A stretch of DNA of 64,000 nt from SZUA-38 sp965212525. Its GTDB lineage: Bacteria > Pseudomonadota > Gammaproteobacteria > Xanthomonadales > SZUA-38. A model generated the notes under the pieces. The model did no database searches, was not told the DNA's origin, and saw only the letters and a program-made list of their open reading frames with translations. Below are positions 55,103 through 63,570 of this stretch, piece after piece (position 1 is the stretch's first letter; the number at the start of each line of letters is the position of its first letter). The DNA is taken from assembly GCA_965212525.1 (NCBI GenBank), contig CBDBVC010000029.1, positions 47,516 through 111,515 on the forward strand, written 5' to 3'. The translations under genes and the position numbers were made by a program.

Positions 55103-56169
55103 AAGCCAGCATAACTGTCCTGCCCGGCGATGGCATCGGACCTGAAGTCACCGAAGCAGCCGTTTCGGTACTGCAGGGAATTGCTGATTGCTACGGGCAT
55201 CAGTTCAGTTTTGAACATGCCCTGATCGGTGCGACTGCAATCGATGAAACCGGTAACCCGTTGCCCGAGTCCAGTCTGAAACTGTGTCGCGATGCCGATG
55301 CCATATTGCTGGGCGCCGTGGGTGATCCCCGTTACGACGATCCATCACTCGAGGTGCGGCCGGAACAGGGTTTGCTGTCACTTCGCAGGGAACTGGGTCT
55401 GTTTGCCAATCTGAGGCCAGTCAGCGCCATCCCTGCACTGCTTCATGCCAGTCCTCTCAAGGCTGAGATTCTCGATGGTGTCGACCTGATGGTTGTACGT
55501 GAGCTCACCGGCGGATTGTACTTTGGCGAAAAGAGCCGCCAGGCCAATGAAGCCACTGACCTGTGCCGGTATCATCGCGATGAAGTCGAGCGAATCATTC
55601 ACGTGGCGGCAAAACTGGCCAGGACGCGACGTAATCGTCTTACCCTGGTGGACAAGGCCAATGTGCTGGAAACGTCCAGATTATGGCGGGAAGTCACCGT
55701 CGGGCTGATGCAGCAAGAGTATCCGGATGTCGAATTCGACATCTGCCTGGTTGATGCCATGGCCATGCATCTTATTCAGTGTCCCCGCCAGTATGATGTC
55801 ATTGTCACGGAAAACCTGTTCGGGGATATTCTGACAGACGAAGCTTCGGTACTGGCCGGTTCCATGGGCCTGTTACCATCGGCATCTCTCGGCAAGGACG
55901 GCCCCGGCCTTTACGAACCCATACACGGATCAGCCCCCGACCTTGCCGGCAGCGGCAGGGCCAACCCGTTTGCCACGTTGCTCAGTGCCGCGATGATGCT
56001 GCAACACAGTCTGGGACTGATCTCGGAAGCAGCCTCTGTACACAATGCAGTGCATGAGTGTCTCGATACCGGACAGTGTACTGCCGATATTGGTGGCAAT
56101 CTGTCAACGCGTGAGGCCACTGATGCCGTGCTCAGCCAACTGAAGCCGCTACAGGCGAGAGCGTCGTGA
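55099..56169 (+). CDS. leuB: 3-isopropylmalate dehydrogenase
   Basis: NAD-dependent oxidative decarboxylation to 2-oxoisocaproate. The ATG at 55099 gives 356 aa beginning MKASITVLPGDGIGPEVTEA; a longer open frame overlaps leuD and is not used. Motifs are LLGAVGDPRYD, VVRELTGGLYFG, NRLTLVDKANVLETS and the NAD site GLYEPIHGSAPDLAG. It is coupled to leuD by 4 bp and is one base before ilvA. Confidence 0.97.
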   Translation: MKASITVLPGDGIGPEVTEAAVSVLQGIADCYGHQFSFEHALIGATAIDETGNPLPESSLKLCRDADAILLGAVGDPRYDDPSLEVRPEQGLLSLRRELGLFANLRPVSAIPALLHASPLKAEILDGVDLMVVRELTGGLYFGEKSRQANEATDLCRYHRDEVERIIHVAAKLARTRRNRLTLVDKANVLETSRLWREVTVGLMQQEYPDVEFDICLVDAMAMHLIQCPRQYDVIVTENLFGDILTDEASVLAGSMGLLPSASLGKDGPGLYEPIHGSAPDLAGSGRANPFATLLSAAMMLQHSLGLISEAASVHNAVHECLDTGQCTADIGGNLSTREATDAVLSQLKPLQARAS

Positions 56170-56170
56170 G

Positions 56171-57739
56171 ATGAGCGCCGCTGTACACCAGCACACCGTT
56201 GACGACGGTCATGTGAGCGCCGAGAAGATCCTGCGCAGGAGCCTGATCGCACCGGTGTATGAGGTTGCCCGCAAGACACCACTGCAACAGGCCTGCCTGT
56301 TATCCGAGCGGTTTGGCTGTCAGGTGTATCTGAAGCGTGAAGACCTGCAACCAGTCTATTCGTTCAAGTGCCGCGGTGCGCATGCAAGCATCCGTGCCAA
56401 TGAAAGCCAGGCACGTCATTCAGGTGTGATCACGGCTTCGGCCGGAAACCACGCCCAGGGTGTGGCCCTGTCTGCCAGTAAACTGGGCATACGTGCCACC
56501 ATCGTCATGCCCGAATCAACCCCTGAAATCAAGGTTGATGCCGTACGACGGATGCAGGCCGACGTGATCCTGCACGGAGAACATTTCGATGCCGCCTCGG
56601 CACATGCACTCAAACTTTCCGAACAGGGTGGTCAGCTGTTTGTCCACCCCTTTGATGATCCCGACGTGATCGCCGGTCAGGGCACAATTGCCATTGAGCT
56701 GGGTCAGCAATGGCCCACCGTTCCCGATGCCATCATGGTGCCTGTTGGCGGCGGTGGTTTGCTGGCTGGCATTGCCAGTGTCATCAAGTGTCTGTATCCG
56801 AAGGTGCGAATCATCGGCGTCGAACCCGATGACGCCGCCTGTCTGACCGCGGCTCTTTCCTGTGGCAAGCCGGTGGAACTGTCTCATGTTGGCCGCTTCG
56901 CGGACGGTGCTGCCGTCAAGGTCGTTGGCCATCACAGTTTCAGATTACTCTCCGACCTGGTGGATGAGGTCATCACGGTCAGTGCCGATGAGATCTGTGC
57001 AGCGGTACGCGATATCTATGAGGATACGCGAAGCCTGGTTGAGCCGGCCGGTGCCCTGGCCGTGGCAGGCATCAAGAAATGGCTGCCCGATCAAACAGGC
57101 ATGAGCAATGTGATCGGTATCAACAGTGGCGCCAACGTCAATTTCGACCGGCTCGGTCACTTTGTGGAACGGTCGGTGTATGGCGAACAGAATGAAATAC
57201 TGCTGTCGGTCGAAATCGAGGAAACACCCGGAAGCTTCCTGCGCTTCTGCAAACTGCTGGGCGACTGCCGCATCACCGAGTTCAATTACCGCTTTCGCTC
57301 ACTGCAGGCGGCGCAGGTGTATGTGGGAATCCGCATGGATGCCTGCACAGCAGACCGCGGGACCCTGATCAGCCAGCTGCGTGATCACGGGCACCGTGTC
57401 AGCGATCTGACCTCCAGCGAGCTGGCACGTTTTCATCTGAGGCATCTTGTCGGCGGCATCATGCCGCTTCAGGATCAGGATGTTTCACGCGAATGCTTTT
57501 ATCGTTTCGACTTTCCGGAACAGCCACAGGCTTTGATGCGCTTTCTCGAGAAACTGGCTGGGCGATGGAATATCTCCCTGTTTCATTACAGCAATCATGG
57601 CGCGGTATCGACGCGCGTATTTGTCGGCTTCATGGTGCCGGATGACGACCGTCTGGCCTTTGAACGCTTTATCCGCGGAACCGGTTACAACTGGTGTGAT
57701 GAGAGCAACAACCCCGATATCCTGCCGTTTCTGAAGTGA
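56171..57739 (+). CDS. ilvA: Threonine ammonia-lyase, biosynthetic
   Basis: PLP enzyme converting threonine to 2-oxobutyrate, the entry to isoleucine. In its 522 aa, KREDLQPVYSFKCRGAHA holds the PLP-Lys, and ASAGNHAQGVALSA and VPVGGGGLLAGIA follow. Two ACT-like regulatory modules occupy the C-terminus (about 335-425 and 430-520; FYRFDFPEQPQALMRFL marks the second), so it is the isoleucine-inhibited form. Last gene of the operon; no strong hairpin is seen in the 127 bp after it. Confidence 0.96.
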   Translation: MSAAVHQHTVDDGHVSAEKILRRSLIAPVYEVARKTPLQQACLLSERFGCQVYLKREDLQPVYSFKCRGAHASIRANESQARHSGVITASAGNHAQGVALSASKLGIRATIVMPESTPEIKVDAVRRMQADVILHGEHFDAASAHALKLSEQGGQLFVHPFDDPDVIAGQGTIAIELGQQWPTVPDAIMVPVGGGGLLAGIASVIKCLYPKVRIIGVEPDDAACLTAALSCGKPVELSHVGRFADGAAVKVVGHHSFRLLSDLVDEVITVSADEICAAVRDIYEDTRSLVEPAGALAVAGIKKWLPDQTGMSNVIGINSGANVNFDRLGHFVERSVYGEQNEILLSVEIEETPGSFLRFCKLLGDCRITEFNYRFRSLQAAQVYVGIRMDACTADRGTLISQLRDHGHRVSDLTSSELARFHLRHLVGGIMPLQDQDVSRECFYRFDFPEQPQALMRFLEKLAGRWNISLFHYSNHGAVSTRVFVGFMVPDDDRLAFERFIRGTGYNWCDESNNPDILPFLK

Positions 57740-57866
57740 ACGATGAGACGTAAATGACCATTCTGTGAAGCCTCAATCAGAAATCACAGCCGGCAGGCAA
57801 TAAAACCATGAGATTGTTCACACTTTAGGCTATCCTTGCTGTTCAAATATTTCTGGGGAGAGATGA

Positions 57867-59540
57867 ATGAACGTCATACAACACTGCACCCGACTGGGTG
57901 CTTGCCTTCTTGTAATCACACCAGCGGCACTGATCGCCGGACCCAAGGACGATCAGTCCGACAGGCTCAACGAATTGCCAGCCCTGATCAATCAGGCCAG
58001 AAGCAGCCAGGATATCAACGGCCTGCAGGACCTGACCACCGAGTACAACAATCTTTCCGCCGCACTGGGCGGCGATCAGGCTGCTGAATCCACAGGCGGC
58101 TCGAGCGCAGCGAACAATGTTCTGGGTGCGCCGGCGATACCGCCAAACACAGTCTCATCATCGGCAAGTTTCATGGATTCACCCGGGTCTGCCATCACCA
58201 CCGGCGCCCCTGTTGCGGCCATGATTAATGTCACCACAGCAGATACCTATACCTGGGACATCGATCTGAACGTGAACATCACGCATACCTTCGCTTCGGA
58301 TCTGGATATCACACTGACCTCACCCGCCGGAACCACGGTTACGGTGACAACCGACAACGGCGGTGGCAGCGATGATGTTTTCGCCGGCACACTGTTCGAT
58401 GATGATGCGGTTGATGTCAGCCCACAGAACATCGCAACGGATTTCACTTACACGAACCTGGTTGCGGCAACCCCGCTGGGCATCGAAGCAGCACTGGCTG
58501 CCTTCGTTGGTGAAGACCCCAACGGCATGTGGACACTCGATATCGTTGATGATGCCGGCGGCGATGACGGCGTACTCGTGAGCTGGAGTCTGGATGTCAC
58601 CACACTCGATCAGACACCGATGAATACACCGGCGATGGGTTCGAATGCACCTGGTGCGACCATCACAACGGGTGCTCCGGTTTCTGACATGATCAACATT
58701 GCAGGTGCAGGTAGCGTGCTGTGTGATGTCAACATGACCACCAATATCACGCACACCTTTGCATCCGATCTGGACATGACACTGACATCACCCGCCGGTA
58801 CCGTGGTCACACTGTCAACCGACAATGGCGGTGGCAGTGACGATGTTTTCAACGGAACGGTGTGGGATGATGATGCGCCAATGCCGGTGACGGATTTCCC
58901 GCATGCCAACCTGACCACATCCACACCACTGGTACCGGAAGCATCCATGGGTGCCTTCATCGGTGAAGACCCGAACGGTAACTGGGTGCTGGATATCGTC
59001 GATGATGCCGGTGGCGATGACGGCATCCTGGCCAGCTGGTCGCTGGACATCAACACCTGTGCTGGCATGATGGTGCCGATGGACGCTGATCTGGCACTGG
59101 TACTGACCAGTAACGCTGTTCAGCCTGTCAATGCCGGTGATCAGTTCGACCTGACCATGACGGTCACAAACAATGGTCCCGCCGATGCCACCAATGTCGT
59201 GGTCAACACCACACTGCCAATGGGCACGGTCTTTGTCAGCTCAGCCTGTTCGGGCGCTGTCGGCAATACGATCACCTACAATGCCGGTAACATATTGAAT
59301 GGTGCCATGGCCGCCTGTGCCGCCACAGTTCAGGTGAACGTTCCTGCCAATCTGAATTTCAGCGGAACCGTGATGGGTGACCAGACCGATCCGACGCCTG
59401 CCAATGATACCGGTGTGCTTGCCCTGGCCGGTGCTGCGCGAAATGTGCCAACTCTGGGACAATGGGGACTGATTCTGATGCTGGCTTCCTTCGGCATCCT
59501 GGGTACAGTTCACGCAAGGCGCATCAGAATTCGCAGTTAA
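57867..59540 (+). CDS. Secreted protein with two P-domains, DUF11 and IPTL-CTERM tail
   Basis: Exported 557-aa protein; the signal peptide ends near residue 24 (ALIAG). Two proprotein-convertase P-domains lie at ~105-245 and ~257-396; both contain ITHTFASDLD, TDNGGGSDDVF and GEDPNG-x-W-x-LDIVDDAGGDDG. A DUF11 domain follows (about 405-520), then the sorting tail with VPTLGQWG (527-534), a helix and RRIRIRS. No protease domain accompanies the P-domains, so an adhesive or binding role is inferred. GGGGAGAG precedes the start, and a strong terminator follows. Confidence 0.88.
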   Translation: MNVIQHCTRLGACLLVITPAALIAGPKDDQSDRLNELPALINQARSSQDINGLQDLTTEYNNLSAALGGDQAAESTGGSSAANNVLGAPAIPPNTVSSSASFMDSPGSAITTGAPVAAMINVTTADTYTWDIDLNVNITHTFASDLDITLTSPAGTTVTVTTDNGGGSDDVFAGTLFDDDAVDVSPQNIATDFTYTNLVAATPLGIEAALAAFVGEDPNGMWTLDIVDDAGGDDGVLVSWSLDVTTLDQTPMNTPAMGSNAPGATITTGAPVSDMINIAGAGSVLCDVNMTTNITHTFASDLDMTLTSPAGTVVTLSTDNGGGSDDVFNGTVWDDDAPMPVTDFPHANLTTSTPLVPEASMGAFIGEDPNGNWVLDIVDDAGGDDGILASWSLDINTCAGMMVPMDADLALVLTSNAVQPVNAGDQFDLTMTVTNNGPADATNVVVNTTLPMGTVFVSSACSGAVGNTITYNAGNILNGAMAACAATVQVNVPANLNFSGTVMGDQTDPTPANDTGVLALAGAARNVPTLGQWGLILMLASFGILGTVHARRIRIRS

Positions 59541-59556
59541 GCGATAATTCGAGCGT

Positions 59557-59589
59557 AAAAAAGCCGCCTTTGTGAGGCGGCTTTTTTTT
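59557..59589 (+). terminator. Rho-independent terminator
   Basis: AAGCCGCC/GGCGGCTT stem with a short TTTGTGA-type loop, T8 downstream and A-run upstream. It follows the P-domain gene and can also serve the convergent TfoX-domain gene. Confidence 0.9.
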
Positions 59590-59600
59590 GACCGACATTC

Positions 59601-59930
59601 TTACTTGGCAGGCAATGATCCCGCAAATGCTGAACAACGCTGCAGCCAGGCATCCAGATCGGTCATGCTCTGTACGCCCTCATTTGCTACATACACCATG
59701 CCCTGCATCGGGCGCCCGGTAAAATCCATTTCACTGGCATGTGGCAGTACTAGACACTCGGCGTAGGCATCGGGTCCGACCCGCGCCATCAGGGTATCAC
59801 CGAGGACGCCACAGGCCATATTTCCAGACAGCATGAAGGCCAGGCCACCAAACATCTTGCGCTCGGTAAATCGCGTGTCTCCGGACAGGACAGCCCGGAT
59901 TCGGTTGGCCAGATTTTCATCATAGGGCAT
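59601..59930 (-). CDS. TfoX N-terminal domain protein
   Basis: 109-aa cytosolic protein matching the TfoX/Sxy N-terminal domain alone: ERKMFGGLAFMLSGNMACGV, LMARVGP and PMQGMVYV. Full TfoX, the competence regulator, also has a C-terminal domain, absent here, so a competence role should not be assumed. Single gene, convergent with the P-domain gene and sharing its terminator. Confidence 0.88.
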   Translation of the reverse strand: MPYDENLANRIRAVLSGDTRFTERKMFGGLAFMLSGNMACGVLGDTLMARVGPDAYAECLVLPHASEMDFTGRPMQGMVYVANEGVQSMTDLDAWLQRCSAFAGSLPAK

Positions 59931-60253
59931 AGCGGTTTCCTCTCAAACCTCGACTGCAGCCATCATAATCGTTGCGGTTTATTTAATCAGTTACGGAGAG
60001 CTCAGTGAACATCTTCTGGGTGACTGTTGAGCAAGTCAGAATGCAAGGTTGCATCAGCTAATGAATCAGCCAGGTGATCACGCATCCTGGTGATTAACCA
60101 TGTTGATCGATCCTGTGGATTGATCATGAGTGATCAGTTGATCACAACTCACAGGTCAGTGCCTTTTTTAATACTGAAAACAAACACCCTGGCAAGCCAG
60201 GGTGTTTTCTACATGCACGGCCAGCTGTGTAACAGCCAGACCATCAGCATTGT
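59931..60253. other. Intergenic region with clustered TGATCA palindromes and a terminator
   Basis: 323 bp without a gene. TGATCA occurs four times in 70 bp (60075, 60121, 60131, 60139). A hairpin terminator at 60184-60208 follows. The TfoX-gene promoter should lie at the left end. No RNA gene recognised. Confidence 0.55.
60184..60208 (-). terminator. Terminator of the 60254-61462 gene
   Basis: ACACCCTGG-CAAG-CCAGGGTGT perfect stem-loop; on the minus strand it is followed by a TTGTTTT tract, 46 bp past the stop of the gene at 60254. Confidence 0.75.
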
Positions 60254-61462
60254 CTACTCCTCGAATCCATCCTCGAATAGAAAGTCGCTGACATCACAGA
60301 CAACGGTGTAGCTGGCACTGCCATCGTTGGTCATGCCATCGCCATCAATACCATAGACACAGCTGTAATCTGCTGTGTAGGGTACAGTATCTGCAATGCT
60401 GGTATCGCAGCTGAATGTCTGATCGGTACTTCCGGCAGCTGCAACAACAGTGCCGACACTGATATCCGGGGCCACGGTAATCATGCCATCACCCGTCAGT
60501 GAGCACGCCAGATCGAGATCATTAAGACCCGCCATGGCCTGGTTCTCGAAGGTCAGCACCTGATCAGGCAAGGGTGTCCCGGCCAGCACGGCACCCGGAC
60601 TGAAGTTGATGGTAGAACCAGCTACTGGCGTTGATGCAAAAATGGCCAGTGCCGGGTCCTCAATCACCTGGCAACTCAATGGATAACTGGCGGTTCCTGT
60701 CGTGTCCTCCCCGTCCGGGCCACCATCGTGTGTGCAATCCAGTGATGCAGTGTAATTACCAATGACGTTGCTATCACATTCAGTCACGATCATGGCTGCA
60801 GGATCAGTAGTGGCCAGGCTGAAGGCATTACTGGACACGATTGAGAAGCGAGCTGCATCGGTACCCGACACGGTGCAGCTACCCGTCAATGTGGTTCCGG
60901 CAAATCCTGAATTGGTGATGCTCAGTGTTTCCTGATCTGGCGTGTTGCCAACAATCACGGTATCAAATGTGATGGTACTGAGGGGGTCTGGCGTGGATTC
61001 GTATGCCGGCATCGGGATGAAAATATTGATTGAGCCATTCATGCTGCCATTGGGTGGAACATCGACCATACCGGGTTGCAGGTACTGTTCTGCACTGAGT
61101 GTGACTGGAACCAGTTGTGGTGTCGCCATTGCAGAGACATCAATGGTCACGGTCACGGCGTTTGGTGTATCGGGAACTTCCGACCCGGCAAGATCAAAAA
61201 ACAGTGTGGTAAATGGATCGCCGGGTAAGGCGCACAGAAACAGAGGCGAATTACAGGTGATGTTGGTGACTGTGACATCAGGATTTCCGATATTGATATC
61301 AAACTGGCCAATCGTGACACCCGAGCCCGAACCCAGATAACTGATATTGAAGGTCGTGGTCTGGCCTGGCTGAACGCTGATATTTTCAACGATTGTGGCA
61401 GGCTGGGACAAGACGGTGAAGGGGAAAAACAGTAATACGGCAAACTGAGCAATTCGTTTCAT
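60254..61462 (-). CDS. Secreted protein: cohesin-like domain, choice-of-anchor D-type repeats, DGFE tail
   Basis: The ATG at 61462 gives 402 aa with signal peptide MKRIAQFAVLLFFPFTVLSQ; the longer frame to 61540 is hydrophilic and unlikely. Residues ~20-150 resemble a cohesin-like beta-sandwich (VENISVQPGQTTTFNISYL, IGQFDINI). Two Ig-like choice-of-anchor D-type repeats follow, each opening YESTPDP/FASTPVAG-like with ITFDTVIVG and containing C-x-ASLDCTHDG or DYSCVYGIDG. It ends in FLFEDGFEE instead of the IPTL tail of its neighbour at 61632. Extracellular, function unknown. Confidence 0.8.
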   Translation of the reverse strand: MKRIAQFAVLLFFPFTVLSQPATIVENISVQPGQTTTFNISYLGSGSGVTIGQFDINIGNPDVTVTNITCNSPLFLCALPGDPFTTLFFDLAGSEVPDTPNAVTVTIDVSAMATPQLVPVTLSAEQYLQPGMVDVPPNGSMNGSINIFIPMPAYESTPDPLSTITFDTVIVGNTPDQETLSITNSGFAGTTLTGSCTVSGTDAARFSIVSSNAFSLATTDPAAMIVTECDSNVIGNYTASLDCTHDGGPDGEDTTGTASYPLSCQVIEDPALAIFASTPVAGSTINFSPGAVLAGTPLPDQVLTFENQAMAGLNDLDLACSLTGDGMITVAPDISVGTVVAAAGSTDQTFSCDTSIADTVPYTADYSCVYGIDGDGMTNDGSASYTVVCDVSDFLFEDGFEE

Positions 61463-61600
61463 GACAGGGTCATTCCATTTTCTGGCTGAATGAGAGCGAT
61501 AGTAATTCATGATATCGCAAGTTTTTGCCGTGCTGATCACAATTTGTCATTTTGCTGACAGACGGTTGAATTGACCGGATCGGGTTACCGAACCCAGAAC

Positions 61601-61627
61601 AAAAAAAAGCCGGGGCATTGCCCCGGC
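61601..61627 (-). terminator. Strong terminator between two surface-protein genes
   Basis: GCCGGGGC-ATT-GCCCCGGC stem followed on the minus strand by T8. It lies 5 bp past the stop of the gene at 61632-62934. Confidence 0.92.
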
Positions 61628-61631
61628 TCTC

Positions 61632-62934
61632 TTAACCGAATAATTCAGTTATTGCTGTGCTACTTACTGAGCCCTGCGGACGCAGTGTGAAGAAGCCAGC
61701 GCCAGCGAGGAACAGACCCATCAGGATCATGGCCCACTGGTTCAGTGTTGGAACCACTTGTGGCTGTACCAGGAACTGCAGCGGGAAGCTGACAGCGGTT
61801 GTGCCACCAATGCCATCACCGAGTGTGCAGTCAAGCGCGGCAGCCACTGGCATGCCTGTGCCTGGCTCGACGCCATTCACGGTAACCTGAACCGAACCAC
61901 CAGCTGGTACTGTGGCCGGGAAGGCTGCTGGAGCAGTCACTGTGAACTGAGCCGCATCGACACCAGAGATTGAACAGGTGTCAATTGAACCGTCAACACC
62001 GTTGTTTTCTGTCTCGTTGAATGTGACAGAGGTGTTGCCCATGCCGCCAATGGCCGGAACCAGAATGGTACGCTGTGTGCCATTAGCCGGTGTCGGAACC
62101 ACGTTGGCGAACGGTGGGTTCACGGTACAGGTCAGGGGATAGGAAGCCGGTGAAGCGTTGCTGCCATCATGTGAACAATCGAGAGATGCGGTAAATGTAC
62201 CATTGACGCCGGTTGCGCAAGATACTGTTTCAGTGTCTCCAGCACCACCCTGGGCGATTGAGAAAGCGCCATCTGTGGTAATGGTGAAAGTACCGGCATC
62301 GGGACCACTCAGTGCACAGGTACCGGTCAGTGTTGAACCGGGGTCACCGCCATCATTGTTGATCGTGATGGACTGTGTCGGTGCAGGCGAACCGCCCAGA
62401 ACCGGACCAAATGTCAGTGTAGCACCTGGCGCAGGTGTTGAGCCGTAGAGGCCAACCGGGCCGGCCGAGATCGTAATCGTGCCGTCAGAGTTGCCTACTG
62501 GGGGTGCACCGGAACCGAAACCGACGTCATTCAGCGTCAGCATGGTTGTACCTGCCACCGCCATCGGATTGATGTCGAAGGTAATGGACGGCAACTGACT
62601 GGGTACCCGCGTCGATGTTACCGGTCAGGTTGACGGTCAGGAAACGCAGTGAATTGGCATTGTCAGGACCGGGATCCTGGCATGTGGCTGTGGTTGTGCC
62701 ACCCGCGGTGTTCATCGCATTGGGTATACAGCTGTTGACAGACAGGATCGCAGCATCATAGTCGATATCGAACTGAAGATTCTGTTCGTTACCGTCGCTG
62801 AGATAGTCCACATTGACAACGACCTGCATACCGATCTGACCAGTAGCGTCATTGACATCTATACCTGGCTGAGCGAATGCCTGGAATGAGAACAACAGCA
62901 GGGCTGCTGTAATTAAGGTATTTCGTTTAAACAT
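61632..62934 (-). pseudogene. Cohesin-like, choice-of-anchor D, IPTL-CTERM surface protein with one frameshift
   Basis: The start at 62934 has a strong GGAGAGGTG site and signal peptide MFKRNTLITAALLLFSFQAF. A cohesin-like domain begins (QVVVNVDYLSDGNEQNLQFD). At about 62597-62612 the frame shifts by one base: the first frame runs off into unrelated residues, while the other frame picks up LPSITFDINPMAVAG and reads on for ~320 codons. That part has two choice-of-anchor D-type repeats (YGSTPAPG, ASLDCSHDG) and VPTLNQWAMIL, a helix and LRP, then an unusual 14-residue extension. The full protein would be about 434 aa. Recent mutation or a sequencing error; the rest is intact. Confidence 0.8.
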
Positions 62935-63046
62935 GGTGAATTCACCTCTCCTCAATATTTTTATTATGCGCATTGGTCGCGAGTACCAATGCGCATTATG
63001 CCACCATATAAGCGGAATTCAAACGAATTCAGCCAATTATCTGGTG

Positions 63047-63532
63047 TTATTTTTTGTTGACTGACTCGTTGATTCCAACGCCAGACTCGACGTATGCGGA
63101 ACCCTGAGGAGCAGGTACTCCGGGCGGAGCTGCCATCACCATACCCGAAACATCAATGCTGGGTGCTGATTTCATTCCGGACTTGTCCAGGTTCAGGGTG
63201 ATATTACCCAGTGTTCCTGAGGGAATCGGCTCATTCGCCATGGAGAACACCAGAACGCGGAGCTTGCCATCGACGATGTTGCATCCGCCCTGATGACTGC
63301 CGGAAACACCGCTGATGCAGTTGTCGAAATTGATCAGCTTGGGTGACATGCCGTTCAGATCGATGTCAAACTGCATGGATGTGGCTTGGCCATCATTGAC
63401 GAAATCGAGATTCAGCTGAGTTTGCTTGCCGTTCTGTACTGGGGTGACCAGAAGATCAGAGCTTGCTGCAAACGCTGAAGTGGACAGAAGCCCGAAAGCC
63501 ACTGCAGCTGTAAGTGTTGATACTTTTTTCAT
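63047..63532 (-). CDS. Small secreted cohesin-like protein
   Basis: 161 aa from the ATG at 63532 (GAGGA site); signal peptide MKKVSTLTAAVAFGLLSTSAFA. The mature part is a single domain with LLVTPVQNGKQTQLNLDFV, TSMQFDIDLNG, a Cys pair in the middle and IPSGTLGNITLNL, which has the strand pattern of a cohesin. There is no sorting tail or membrane anchor. It starts 38 bp after the dockerin-bearing gene, so they are likely co-transcribed. The cohesin call is by pattern only. Confidence 0.8.
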   Translation of the reverse strand: MKKVSTLTAAVAFGLLSTSAFAASSDLLVTPVQNGKQTQLNLDFVNDGQATSMQFDIDLNGMSPKLINFDNCISGVSGSHQGGCNIVDGKLRVLVFSMANEPIPSGTLGNITLNLDKSGMKSAPSIDVSGMVMAAPPGVPAPQGSAYVESGVGINESVNKK

Positions 63533-63570
63533 TACGTATTCCTCTTTGAAATCTGTTTGCAGATCACTGA

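Noticed and set aside
59601..59930. Calling this gene full-length tfoX/sxy competence regulator
   Set aside because: Only the N-terminal domain is present (109 aa); stand-alone domains of this type are common and not tied to competence.
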